Positions 17,001 through 26,726 of a stretch of DNA of 26,726 nt are shown here, piece after piece (within the stretch, counting starts at the first letter, position 1; the number at the start of each line of letters is the position of its first letter). Both the position numbers and the translations under genes were made by a program. Below the pieces are notes generated by a model. That model made no database searches and had not been told where the DNA came from. It worked only from the letters and a program-made list of their open reading frames with translations. Source of the DNA: Botryllus schlosseri (lineage: Eukaryota; Chordata; Ascidiacea; Stolidobranchia; Styelidae). Where the stretch lies: positions 1 through 26,726 of the forward strand of contig ATSW01004901.1 in the NCBI GenBank assembly GCA_000444245.1, in the 5' to 3' direction.

Positions 17001-18939
17001 ATAAATATGTTAACTTCTAAAGTAGTGACCCGCAGCCGCAGGTGGAGCCAATGTTTTAGCGGTTTACAACTGTATTTAATACCATTGTTTGCAAATAAAA
17101 CTGTTGCTAGAATAGAGCTCTTATGACCCGTAATATAGTATATCTTATGTGTATAGGATTGAAAATGAAGCATCCAACTGACTAACAAAGGTAACATTTG
17201 GAGGCAACAGTCTGGAATATTTGAATAACCCGGCCCACGAGCGATCAAACTAGGGTCGCATTTAAAACAAATACCTTTAAAAAAATGGTGTTTTTTTAAG
17301 TTGGATAATTATGCCATAATTGTGTGAATACTTTCCAAAAAACATGTTGTATGAGTCTACGGAAGATTACCACCCGATATAGCCGACGTATACGAAATGG
17401 GATGGTTGGAACCCTCAATATAGTCGAGTCAACATCTTGTCAAAGGAGCTATATTTACCCTATATTTTCAATTGTCAATGCCAATCCACTATGACGTCAC
17501 AATTGAATATTCGTGACGTTATGGCTTAAAAATATAAAATAAAAATCATGTTTTAAATTGATTTTTGTTTTAAATGCAACCCTAGATCGAACGGTTTGAA
17601 TTCGGCCCGCGCGACCCAAAGTGAGTTTGACACCCCTGCAGTATGATATTCTTGTCGTCCTGTGTACCGGTACGATACGATATTGATCTCATACTGTGGG
17701 CATTGAAAAATCGGATGTATAAATTACGATAAACTGAAAGTTACTGTGCCTGTGCCTACTAAATACACTTCCAATCTTGCGTGATTTACTGTCAAATTTC
17801 CCTCAATTTATAGCAATTGGTGAATGGGTGACGTGGCGGAACAGTACAATATGCTATATTCAATCCGGTATAGGACATAAATTCTAATACCACGTATTTT
17901 TCGCCACCTGCATTTAAACGAGTTGGGTATAGGCCATGACATCATTTCTAGTATAATGTAATATTGGTTATTCCGTGGCTCTTACGCATAGACTTAATAA
18001 TGGGTATCTGTATACCGGATGCGTTTTTAGATCAAAGATTCAATGCAATTTGCGAGCTTTCGCGAAAAGATTATTATCCTGCGCTTGTGACTCCATAATT
18101 CTACTTGGTAATGTCAATGACTAAGCAGATATTACATTCAATCTGATCCCCACCATATGGTAGGTCTAATATATATGAATGCCTAACTGAACTAAACCAA
18201 AATTGTGATCGTAGGAATGGTCTCAACATCATGTATCCAAACTGCAAGAATCAATTATAAATCTCTCAATTCATACATAAGGCAGGCTCATGACTCAAAA
18301 GATATCCGTTCGAAGTGAATAACGAAAACATCATATAGGCTACGTATACCAGTTGCATATTGGCCAAACAATGTATGGGACAGTATGACTGGAAGTGGAA
18401 TACTTGGTACTGTAAAACCAAAGTATCGCCTTTATTCGCCCATATAGCCTTGGCCAATTACCCGATAATTGAATCCGCCTCTCATTAATCGAGTATAATT
18501 AGTTTTATACGAGATCACAACAAAGTTTCACATTTGTGAGGTTTTTTCCTATGCTGTAACGATATCGACATGTATATTCCTTAAATATCGGCGATATCAC
18601 ATTTATCCCGTATTGATATAGACTGCTTCTCTCCTTATTTCATTATGTGCCATAATGTTTAGTGAATCACTAACTAAAAGCGCTTTTCTTAATATCATAG
18701 GCAAGCAAAGGACTCCAGCACAGAACGATTAGTCTCTATATACCAACATGAGATTTCGTATATAATGGGTGATGAAGCTGATATTTTATGAAATTTCAGA
18801 AAATATGGTAATACAATGTAGAGAAGTTAATAGTTAAATAACTGTTTTAGTGATTGTGTGACCATATCATTACCATATTCTCACCTTGGCAGACAGTAAA
18901 GGCCATCAACGTAACGAGAATTCTCAAAGTCATCCCCAT
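14063..18939 (-). CDS. Secreted protein, 3-4 exons, unknown family
   Basis: Exon 1 (18939-18885): ATG, then signal peptide MGMTLRILVTLMAFTVCQ, donor CAAG|GTGAGA, phase 1. Exon 2 (15708-15512): best supported, with acceptor TTTTTATTTTAG and donor AAG|GTAGGA, phase 1 to 0; it encodes 65 residues including CHLHGVCRKKRD, with a basic RKKR (possible processing site). Exon 3 (from 14511, acceptor CTTTTTGCAG, phase 0) encodes VMPGYAPKRDF through CSAHQKQCIALK. Two endings are possible. Reading on stops at 14338, with AATAAA at 14329-14324 (141 aa). Or exon 3 ends at 14374 with a weak donor and a 95-bp intron leads to exon 4 (14278-14063), including WFVDQGRAHLPLGIDAVSDL (201 aa). Intron 1 holds a hAT and intron 2 nested MITEs. 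I recognise no family. Confidence 0.5.
14619..14690 (+). mobile_element. Solitary hAT-like end
   Basis: CAATGGTTCTCGAACGGGGG at 14620 is followed by the hairpin GGTCCGCGGACCCCTAGGGG and TCCGCGAAG, a pattern known from animal hAT termini. No partner end or target duplication was found in the following 2 kb. It lies in intron 2 of the minus-strand gene. Confidence 0.45.
14874..15245. mobile_element. Truncated hAT MITE of the CAATGTTCCC family (host of a second copy)
   Basis: It starts CAATGTTCCCTTTAATTTTT and closely matches the reverse complement of the right end of the 1.29-kb hAT at 5542-6828 (ACTCACTGCGCAG, CCCTTGGACAACAGTGCG). The element resumes after the inner MITE with GGATTTTTGTGCGTGCGCAA and loses homology near 15240, so its far terminus is missing. 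Confidence 0.65.
14972..15188. mobile_element. hAT MITE, CAATGTTCCC family, intact copy, 217 bp
   Basis: The ends are CAATGTTCCCTCTAAGCTGC and, reverse-complemented, CAATGTTCCCTCTAATTTTT. An exact 8-bp duplication GTCAGCAC flanks it (14964-14971 and 15189-15196). It is rich in TGCGCA words and has a two-unit tandem repeat GCAGTGAGTTAGTGCGTGTGC at about 15115-15160. It is inserted in opposite orientation into an older member of its own family. Confidence 0.9.
15871..15928. repeat. Perfect 23-bp inverted repeat with tandem core
   Basis: ATCAGGGATATCTAGAACTC(TAG) at 15871-15893 is exactly inverted at 15906-15928, around a 12-base spacer made of AGAACTAG units. The whole 58-bp structure could extrude as a cruciform or be a tiny fold-back element. 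It lies in intron 1 of the minus-strand gene. No target duplication was recognised. Confidence 0.8.
16345..17638. mobile_element. hAT element, CAGGGGTGTCA family, about 1.29 kb
   Basis: The left end is CAGGGGTGTCATCTGGCCCG and the right end reverse-complements to CAGGGGTGTCAAACTCACTT, with GGCCCGCG words in both subterminal zones. Flanks TCGTATGA (16337-16344) and CAGTATGA (17639-17646) agree at 6 of 8 positions. The stretch at about 17233-17275 is an inverted match to about 17558-17605 (AGGGTCGCATTTAAAACAAA type), so a second family member or internal duplication is likely. No transposase is recognised. It lies in intron 1 of the minus-strand gene. Confidence 0.75.
17647..18880. other. Intronic sequence, unassigned
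   Basis: This is intron 1 of the minus-strand gene in my model. I see no repeat ends, additional exons or RNA genes with adequate support. Confidence 0.3.
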
Positions 18940-18944
18940 CCTAT

Positions 18945-21765
18945 ACTGCTCTTGCGAATTGCGGAAATAAATAAACCTGTGTTTTTGATCCGGACAATGC
19001 GTCGTTCCACTGTAAGTAACCGTACGCCTGGGTTGTGGAAGCAATATATTTCCTTGGCTGCTATGCCGTCATCAGTCGGTGAATAATGAATTAAAGAAGT
19101 ATAATGAGTCACTCTTCGCGTCATCTGGCAGATCCTCGTTCAGTCATTTTTTTTTTTGAATTCGGGAAAATATCAAACGATTTCCCGTCCCAAACGTTTC
19201 GATACCGTCATTATTCCTGTATAGTATATAGTTTGCCGGTTATTGTAGGATATAATATAGCGTGAGTAAATAAAGAATACATATAGATATCTAAATTCGG
19301 TTATGATATCTTGACCTTGGAATGTCTGGATACTATTTTCAGATTAATCGGAATTTATGTAATCGACCAATCAATCTATAGGTGATCTGCTGAGTTGCAA
19401 CGTGTAATGCTGCGACGGCGTGACATATGGTTATATCACAAAACCCTGTTTCACAGTGAATTAAGTCCAATTGCATGGCATGAATATTTTTGACATTTCG
19501 GGAACCAGATGCCACAACTACCAAAAATAACACTTTGGAAACGTCAAAAACAGGACTATTTGAAAATGTAGATTTTCATGAAAGTTTTTGATAAAAATAT
19601 CAACAAGAATTGAAAGAACTTTGTATGAAGCGACAAAACAAGTGTGTAAAGGAAAATTCCTAAATTGAGGTTCGTGAACCCTTCAGGTTTTAAATTTAGC
19701 TCAATGACGATTGGTTTTTTCCTGTTCTCGCCGCTCATGCATTTTGTTACAGCATGTAGCCGCCACGTGCAACCCATGCTGCATTTAGCATATACTATTC
19801 CATTTACCTTTTAACTTTCCATTGAAAAAATGTCTGCATGGTTCAATCCCTGATAGACTTTGTCACGTTGGACGGTAGGGATATAGTTTCATCAATTAAC
19901 ATACACAATGCAATAAGCCTCAGTCGCCAAGAAGCAACCCCCATCAATGCGTACCATAAGTACATACATTCAGTCCTTTCTTTGATTTTAATTTGCCGGG
20001 TGAATCTTTTTTCATATTTTATTGAATATTAAAACCACTCATGATTCTATCCATTGGTAGTGAACCAAAGGTGTTAGCAACCATTTTGAATGGTTGTTAT
20101 AAGTGGTATTATGATCTGTATGAATAATCTTGCTTGCATATCGTATCGACTGTTGAGATTATAGATGTTGCAGAAGCAGTCGGTTTTGTATTGGGGGAAT
20201 TCGCTCTCCAACGCCGCTGTCAATTCGGTATGTTTGATGTCGAAGAGTGGCTACTGCACGTTTCGTGACACTCGTTTGATAGGAAAGGCCAAACTAAAGC
20301 GTTTTGCGTGGTTAATTCGGGTATATAAATATGAATTCATGGCGATGCCAAAACTGCATAAAATGCCAAAAATAAGCTATTTATTGTTACGGTTACTACG
20401 ATCGCTGCTTATCCAGTGTCAAATTTGCCGCAATCGCAATCTACAGTCGCTCAGTGCATCTGCCGAGGTATAAACTCCATAAGCCGTTCTCGGCCTTACT
20501 TCCGCTATTATTAGAATTGCGCGGCATATAAAGTTGCGTCAAGCATCTGTAGTACTAAATAGTCGTGACTGAGGTGAATCGTTGCGATATAATTTTCAAC
20601 CTGAGCATTTGACAAATATAGGCTACGTGGTATTACGTAAAAAGATGTCTGATTCGAAATCGAACATACCATATCATCAGCACTGACTTCCCCCGGAAGT
20701 CAGACATCCCTGTTAAGTTGAGATAAAATTTGTATTATTTTTGTACGGTATGATCATAACGGGAAGCCCGTACAAAAACAGACAAATTTTCAGTATTAAC
20801 GAGAGATACAAGGTGTCAAAGATAGGTAATATCTATTTTTGGCTGCGTTGCATATATTTTCGCTCTCAAACTGCTTTAGATCAGTGCTCATATGACGTCA
20901 CAAACGTCATTCGTTACGAACATACTGCGTGATCGGCGATTCAAGACTGCCAGAAGCGCATTGCACCTATAAGCTGACATGGTACGAGGGGAATTGTAAA
21001 ACTACGATATTATTTGTTTACATTTATGAATAAGTTAAGACTGCATGTCTCTTCGTCTTGCGATTACCTACAACGGTAACTTTCGACGTAGCGAAAACCC
21101 ACTTTTCCGTCAATATGAACATTAAATATGTTTCAAGATAGTGTAGGAATCGCACCGATTTTCGATTTTGCGAATTCTGTATCAAAAAAAGAATTTCTCA
21201 CCGGGTACTGAAACTTAATATGCGATATTCGATACGAATAATATTCATACGAAACCGTGATACCGGCATCGGTGAATTTCGGTTGTAAGTGAACTAGGCG
21301 CTATACTTCTTTATTCGGCACTTGCATAGACGGCGGGGAGTTTACAGCCTGATGCGTTTATTCGGCTAGTCTTCCAATGTGATTGGTGTGAATTTTCTAG
21401 GAATCAACTTATGCTGTCAAATTTAATTTCTGGATTGTATATAGGAAACGTAGCATTTTGTTGGTAGCAAATATGTGTATACTGTATGTAAAAAATTTAC
21501 ACGCGAATATATGACACCGCGTATCTACGGCAGGGCATAATTGTATGGGGGAATGCTTGTACTTCAAATTCGTACCCTGCAAAACAGAGCCATGCGTTTG
21601 TGTGTGTAAGTTAGTTTTAATTTGTTTTTATTGAACGATTTTGGCGCTTATCGCTGATACGGTCATTTGCGTCCGATCATGAATATTGTAATGTTCGTAT
21701 GTCTTTACTTTCGGTACGCTTTACGGACGACTTCCAGTCACGAATTCATTCACATCTTCCACTCT
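18945..21765. other. Intergenic, nothing supported
   Basis: This lies upstream of the minus-strand gene, so its promoter should be in the first few hundred bases, but no clear TATA box or motif stands out. Short hairpins occur at 20686-20706 (CTGACTTCC...GGAAGTCAG) and about 20738-20778 (TTGTACGG...CCCGTACAA). Open frames at 19838-20032, 20165-20473 and 20741-20932 have no splice or domain support. Confidence 0.3.
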
Positions 21766-21769
21766 CTCT

Positions 21770-21992
21770 CCCACGCGTCCTCATCAGAGTCTGTTGCAGC
21801 CAATTTTGTAAGCTCGACTCAACTTGATTCATCTGGGCTTTTCGTACGACACCGCATATACAGTGAGGTCAGCGATGAGGAGCCCAGATAAACCTCCAAC
21901 ACATAGAAGTAGGTCCGAACCGGGGATTCGAACCACTGCCATTGGTGTCGTGACGCTGGTGCTTAACCAACTGTGCCACTCGCAGAGTTTTT
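21770..21992 (-). repeat. tRNA-derived SINE, second type head
   Basis: On the minus strand TGGCACAGTTGGTTAAG (21978-21962) is a good A box and GGTTCGAATCC (21934-21924) a good B box, with spacing as in a tRNA. The body starts GGAGGTTTATCTGGGCTCCT and has a GCGGTGTC...AAGCCCAGA stretch, similar to the body starts at 1083 and 11930. The tRNA head differs from that of the SINEs at 11790 and 13140. The 3' end (about 21770) is uncertain. Confidence 0.7.
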
Positions 21993-21994
21993 AA

Positions 21995-23600
21995 GTAAAT
22001 GTATGCAGTAGCTAAAATTAGTTTCTCAATGTTGTCATGAATTCATCAACTGCTATATTACGAACAGGTGTTGTACGCAGTAAGCCGTTGCGCTGAGATG
22101 AGTAGGCGACTGGGCTGGTACGAATTAACTGCATATATTTCGTCATTACAGCTCGCTTGAATAATTGCTAAAGCGTATATGCAAATGTTTTTCACGCACA
22201 CCTCCCATACCGTACAATTGCACCCGGATTCACTTTCTAAATTCGCGATCAGAACATCCGCCATCTGCATATAAGGATATTATGAAGTCAATAAAATTGT
22301 GATTAGTCACGACGCCTCATAAAGAAACCGCAGACGTGTTCAAAAGTCGGGAAATTTAAGCCATGCGGAGGAAACTTTAGCCTTGTCATAGCAATGTGTG
22401 CTCTGCATCATTCGGATATTATGTGGATCCATTAATACAGGATGTAAAGAAGTTTTGATAGAAGTTTCACTCGCGGTTTGAGTAGCGACTGATTAGATCC
22501 ATATGATGTATGAACAAGATTTGTCACTCCGGATTGAAAACCCTTGCTTCATGCGGCCTTTGCTGGATCTATGAAGGCCTGGCATCGTAGGCCACATTTT
22601 ACATATATCCGAAAATGGCATGGAATCAATTCGTAGGGCACTTTTCTAGTTTCAAAATCCTTATCTGAATATATATGTTATCGAGTATGCGAAAATTCGT
22701 CAATACAGCAACGTATAATTTGCAGTTTGGCGATTGGAATCTTTAAACGGAATTTTATCGAAATCTAATTTGGGAGTATACAGTACACAGTGTCCGTCTA
22801 ATTCTAAGTAGCAGCTGACGCAACCCTATCCATGGGATTGCAGTAAAATCACACTATCAGCCCACATCCTAATAAATAATCGTGATATTTGCTGGCGCGG
22901 TAACCCGGCCAGAACACCGAAGCCTTTTATAAATATAATATATAATAATATATTACACACAATATGACTGACATCATTGTTACATAAATAAATCGTGCTG
23001 ACCGTCTCAGATTCTGGATTGAATATATTATCACCATAGGTTTAAGATAAGGAATTCGAGAATTCGAACAGTCACGCACGTCAATGCCACATTCAACAAA
23101 CCACGAGTAGCTCTTTCAAGATATCCGGTACAGCCACGAGAGGATTATCATTCATTCTTATTTTATTTAGCCTGACATCAGTGACGGTTCAATGAACCAG
23201 GGCCTATTATTTTTTCCTACGTGAAGCACCAGATTAGGATTTCCATTCGTCCAACTCACATCAAAATACAAAGCCTAACACTCTCACCAACTTTGCTAAA
23301 AATCTTTAGACACTGTTTATAGCACTTTTGTTTTGTGAATTCGACAATCGAAAGTGCGACTATGTTCTAACCCCGTTAACACCTAACCCTAGAAAATAGT
23401 GTAGAGTGAATTCAAGTGCGTTTCCAAAACACTTGATTTCTTTTAGAAACATACAAGGGGTACTATAATTGCCAATTTGCGGCATTATCTGGATTTCGAG
23501 GCTGTATTCGATACTTTCTTCAAGATCACATGCTCTAAAACAGCATATTCGAGTTGGGTATTGTTAATGGTTGTAACACTGTAACAGTGTCCCCGTATTT
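21995..23600. other. Intergenic, nothing supported
   Basis: No gene or bounded repeat was found. There is an AT-rich TATAATA tract at about 22929-22962. The region leads into the plus-strand gene at 23631; no convincing core-promoter motif was identified. Confidence 0.3.
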
Positions 23601-23630
23601 GATGTCCATATGCGTTATGATGTGATGATT

Positions 23631-25579
23631 ATGGAAAGAGTGAAGATGCTCGCGACTGTTGTGCTTCCGATATTGATTTCTCTTTTGATCAGAACTGTCG
23701 ACGAAGGTATGTTTGTCATTATGATTGACAAGATGTAACGTTACACTAATATAGAGCCAACGAAAACTTTTCCGTGATCGATCAGCTTCCGAAGCATTAA
23801 AGGTTACTAATACTCTCAATAATTACGTCATTATATATGAGTGAAGCACATATTTCCACTCGGTTCCCGAGTGTCATAGTTCGAGGCATTCGAAATAGCG
23901 AATATCATAATAGCGAGGAATTCAAAATGTCGAGTTATGGGAAATCGCTAGTTATTAAAAAGCTTAAATCTCTAAACTATATCGAGTTTGCAGTTCGCTT
24001 GCATGGGATAGTGCTCGGGGTAAGTTGATATTGTCAGTTGTGGTTGAAGTTACGGGAAACGTCAGGTTAACGTTGAAGATATCATAAACTATGGTTAGGG
24101 TTTAGTTTGTGTCACGGTTAGGGTTAGTTTGGGTTAGGATGTGGGGTACGGTTGTTCAAAAATAACTTTTTCTCCCGGATTCCGGGGATTGACTGATTAA
24201 ATTGTTAGGTTGCCTAAAATAGGCTGCATACCAAATTTGGCTCAATACCAACGAGTAGAAGTCGCGGCAGAGCCAATTGAAAGTTTTGAATTTTTTTTTT
24301 TAATTTAAAAAAAAAATTCAAATTTCATTGACGACCCTGTGAAATTGTTAAGTTGTCCCAGGCAAAACAAATTGACGCAATTCCAACCCTTAGAAGCGAA
24401 GTTATTGGATTTTTTCATCAATAATTCTGGGATCAATGCTATTTTTGCAGATCCAAAACTTCCAACTGCAATATCTTCGCTTCTACCAGTCGGAAGTGAG
24501 CAAAAATTGTTCTGCATCGTTCTTTTATAGCAACTTAACAATTTCATGAAATATGAAAAAAATATATATTATTTTTACCAACTTTAAAAATTTCAATTGG
24601 CTCTGCCGCGATTTGTACTGGTTGGAATTGAGCCAAATTTGGTGTCCAGCGTGTTTTATTAGGCAACCTCACAATTTAATCATTGAATCCCCGGAATCCA
24701 AAAAAGGTATTTTTGAACAACCCCAATGTGGGGTTATAGGTGCAAGTTCAGTTAAGCTTGAATTAGAATTTGGTGTAAGGATAGCGTCAACTTGGATTAT
24801 TGCGAATGCCTCACTGTTTTAATTATTGTGAGCCGAAAGTATATATGCGATCAATTATAGCTACATCAATTAATTCAGTCAACCAGACTTGCAGGACATC
24901 TGTCAAGTAATTTCTGAGCATATGCTGTGCATATGAATTTATAAGTTCCGTAAAGTACGTGCTGTCAATTTTTTAAATATGTGAATAATGCTACGCTCGC
25001 CGGTCGGGTTATGTGTGGGTGATATAAGAGTTATTTGAAAGGAGGACATTTTGATACTGAAGCCTGGTGTTCTTCGAAATTATTCACCAGCTTTACACCG
25101 ACAGGCCACACTGATAGTTATTATAGGCCTAGTTGATTGTCGCATGTCATTCAGGATTTACGAACGGAAATCCTCCAAAGTGTTAAATTAGCCGAGATAT
25201 CGGTATTGCTAACTGTTAGTGCATAAAGCTCTAAGATAGTGTTTATTCTAAAGTTAACACCGAGGAGCATGGACATAATGATGATGATAACTATGACGAT
25301 CCAGATAAAGATGCAACGAAATCACATCCAGGTATGCTGTAGCAATATAAACGTGCAGAGGAATAAATTGTCCCCCGATTGCTATCGAGGGCGACTTCAA
25401 GCATTTGACGTGGGAAAATATTTAAAGATAAGTTCACGGATTGCGGAGGTCAGTTAACTGAATTGGAAGCTCTGGTGAGAACGCCAGATTATCCAACAGA
25501 ATCAACTCAACACAGCGTCTATCCGAGTAATGCATATTGCGAATGGTCGTTCAAAGGAAATGAGATGACTCTCGTTCAA
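23631..25579 (+). CDS. CUB-domain secreted protein, 5' exons (partial gene)
   Basis: Exon 1 (23631-23706) starts MERVKMLATVVLPILISLLI, a clear signal peptide, and ends GAAG|GTATGT, phase 1. Three in-frame ATGs lie upstream (23610, 23625) or just inside (23646); I chose 23631 because it gives a standard signal peptide. Exon 2 (25254-25331) follows TTTATTCTAAAG, phase 1 to 1, and encodes an acidic linker (EEHGHNDDDNYDDPDKD). Exon 3 (25428-25579) begins DKFTDCGGQL and has TPDYP, then YPSNAYCEWSF: the start of a CUB domain, with CGG, the P-x-YP segment and the C-x-W motif. It ends at donor CAA|GTAAGC, phase 0. The rest of the CUB domain is not visible before 26726, so the gene continues. The exon 2-3 intron is 96 bp. 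CUB domains bind proteins or glycans outside the cell; the specific role is unknown. Confidence 0.75.
24085..24146 (+). repeat. Degenerate TTAGGG-like repeats
   Basis: GGTTAGGGTTTAG, GGTTAGGGTTAG and GGGTTAGG occur close together, resembling a short decayed telomere-type tract in intron 1 of the CUB gene. It abuts the fold-back element starting at 24147. Confidence 0.5.
24147..24725. mobile_element. Fold-back element with hAT-like 8-bp duplication, 579 bp
   Basis: The ends are TACGGTTGTTCAAAAATAAC and, reverse-complemented, TGGGGTTGTTCAAAAATACC. The two halves match inverted nearly throughout: GATTCCGGGGATT, ATTAAATTGT, CCAAATTTGGCTCAAT, CGCGGCAGAGCCAATTGAAA, then GAAATTGTTAAGTTG and AGAAGCGAAG nearer the centre. 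An exact 8-bp duplication ATGTGGGG flanks it (24139-24146 and 24726-24733). Arms are diverged by indels, so it is older than the repeat at 4032. It lies in intron 1 of the CUB gene and encodes nothing recognisable. Confidence 0.8.
24734..25253. other. Intron 1 of the CUB gene, unassigned
   Basis: No bounded repeat or extra exon is supported. A short inverted motif GGATTT...AAATCC is at about 25154-25172. Confidence 0.3.
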
Positions 25580-25711
25580 GTAAGCATTCAATTACTAGTC
25601 TTGACTCTTGAGTGAATACGCAATTCTACTTTGGTTGCGAAGGCTGTATTTGCATAATACGCACCCAGATCCACACGGTAATACATTTTGATCGAAATTA
25701 CGTAGCTAGAC

Positions 25712-26303
25712 CAGTGGTTCTTAACATTTACGAACCTGAAACCCTTACGCTAATCAACAAGTATTCGCGGAAGCCCAAATTTTCGCTGCGTCATGAACAC
25801 AAAAATCTACCTCTATACCTTACCTACACGTACACATATATGACGAACATAGATTAGTGGTTCACTATTGTGTATCAACAGAGTGTTAAACGAACAATAC
25901 TATTAAGATACAATTTTCACACAAAATGAAAACATAATGAATGAATAATCAGTGTGACTTGTACGGTGCTGTTACCAGTCAGACACCTGTTCATAAATGC
26001 GAGGCTCCACAAAGTGTCGTCGTATTGGTCGAAACGCAGCAGCGTCATATCATACCAATTGAGCTTAATATTATTGGAGATAAAATTGCCATTTCTGAAG
26101 AACGGGGTTTCTATACCTAGAACCCCCCGGTACCACCATAACAGTTACAATTCGACCACTGATCGGGCCTGTTTATCTGGTACCAGTGATGGCCAAATCA
26201 TATGTATGAGTTTAGCGCGTGTCTTGAGCTTGACCTCCAGGGAACCCTGAGACTGGCTCACGGAACCTTAGATGTTACATGGAGCACGGATTAAGAACCA
26301 GCG
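25712..26303. mobile_element. hAT-like non-autonomous element, about 590 bp
   Basis: The left end is CAGTGGTTCTTAACATTTAC and the right end reverse-complements to CGCTGGTTCTTAATCCGTG. Flanks AGCTAGAC (25704-25711) and TGCTGAAC (26304-26311) agree at 5 of 8 bases, so this is an old copy and less certain. It lies in the intron following the CUB exon. No transposase is recognised. Confidence 0.6.
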
Positions 26304-26387
26304 TGCTGAACGCTTAAGGTCAAAACTCGTTTACAGCCTTCCAAACCATGCTCCTTATTTATTTCTAATTTTCTTCAATAGCTAGTT

Positions 26388-26515
26388 GGTAGGCTTACCA
26401 TACGTCCTCATTTAAGAGGATTTGTCCTCTTTTTTGACTTTTTTGAAAGTGTCCTCGGAGGACGCCCTTTTGTCCTCTTTTTTGAGATTTTGTCCTCTTT
26501 TTTGAAAAGTTAGGT
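26388..26515 (+). repeat. Cluster of GTCCTCTTTTTTGA repeats
   Basis: The word GTCCTC occurs at 26404, 26424, 26451, 26472 and 26492, mostly as TGTCCTCTTTTTTGA, with the inverted AAGAGGA (26415) and GGAGGAC (26457) nearby. This looks like the iteron-rich end of a transposable element whose other end lies beyond the window. The last 200 bases show nothing else. Confidence 0.5.
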
Positions 26516-26726
26516 CAGATTGAGAGCAAATTGCGAGTGATACGCCGCAAATTAGCACAGAAGTGAAGCTCCGGCGGGTATTTCGGAGTGAAAAACGGTG
26601 AATTTAGCTCTGAGCGAAAAGATGACCTTTTTTTTAGTCATCCGATCATAAAGTGGGAAAAATTCACCGGTTTTTGAGAATTCTTGACCGGCATTGCAAG
26701 TCTGAAATTTCTGAATAACTGAGACT

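Noticed and set aside
16724-17248. Minus-strand open frames
   Set aside because: They fall inside the hAT at 16345-17638 and show no transposase or host motif.
18893-19013. Plus-strand exon candidate opposite the signal-peptide exon (acceptor CACCTTGGCAG, donor ACT|GTAAGT)
   Set aside because: It is open and bordered by good splice sites, but the minus-strand reading gives a start codon, a classical signal peptide and a phase that fits the next minus-strand exon. Kept as the main alternative.
19339-19533. Minus-strand frame beginning with a signal-like LFLVVVAS
   Set aside because: It would need a non-ATG start and has no donor site or partner exon.
20165-20473. Plus-strand frame of 102 codons with a GTATGT donor-like site
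   Set aside because: No signal peptide, domain or matching acceptor/donor phases; codon pattern looks random.
1-26726. LTR retrotransposon, endogenous virus, Polinton or CRISPR array
   Set aside because: No long direct terminal repeats, protease/integrase/capsid-like frames or regularly spaced direct repeats were seen.

Overview
The window is eukaryotic, most likely from a marine invertebrate animal; a tunicate-like deuterostome is possible, but I cannot prove the taxon. It is AT-rich. Coding sequence is split into short exons with GT-AG borders, and several introns are only about 95-150 bp. A CUB-domain exon and exons with apparent signal peptides point to a metazoan. There is no rRNA, operon, CRISPR or LTR/virus-like element that I can see. 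A few ambiguous bases (about 3827-3836, 4173, 6075-6359, 7364) mark uncertain assembly.

Host genes are sparse, and all three that I can model encode predicted secreted proteins. (1) Minus strand 4288-5119: a three-exon gene for a small, very cysteine-rich protein of no family I recognise. (2) Minus strand 14063 or 14338 to 18939: signal-peptide exon, a strongly supported middle exon and one or two 3' exons; family unknown. (3) Plus strand 23631 to beyond the window: signal peptide, acidic linker, then the first half of a CUB domain. In each gene the splice phases agree across the exons.

The rest is dominated by transposable elements. Nine hAT-like elements have recognisable inverted termini and 8-bp target duplications, exact or with one to three mismatches: 457-966, 2331-3864, 5542-6828, 6841-7102, 7425-8552, 9521-11525, 10765-11191, 14972-15188 and 16345-17638. 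Two more probable ones are at 24147-24725 and 25712-26303. None carries a recognisable transposase. A separate family of long fold-back elements (2582-3243 and 9013-11605) has CATAGTGTC-type ends and 7-bp duplications. Three 3' fragments of one CR1/Jockey-like LINE, another retroposon 3' end, and a tRNA-derived SINE family with several headless copies are also present.

The elements are nested. At 9013-11605 a fold-back element holds a hAT, which holds a LINE fragment and a second hAT MITE. At 2331-3864 a hAT holds a fold-back element and a SINE body. At 7425-8552 a hAT MITE holds a LINE. Elements also fill the introns of genes 2 and 3, and a perfect 79-bp inverted repeat lies a few bases after the stop codon of gene 1. 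Long stretches at 18940-21760 and 21995-23600 show nothing I can support.
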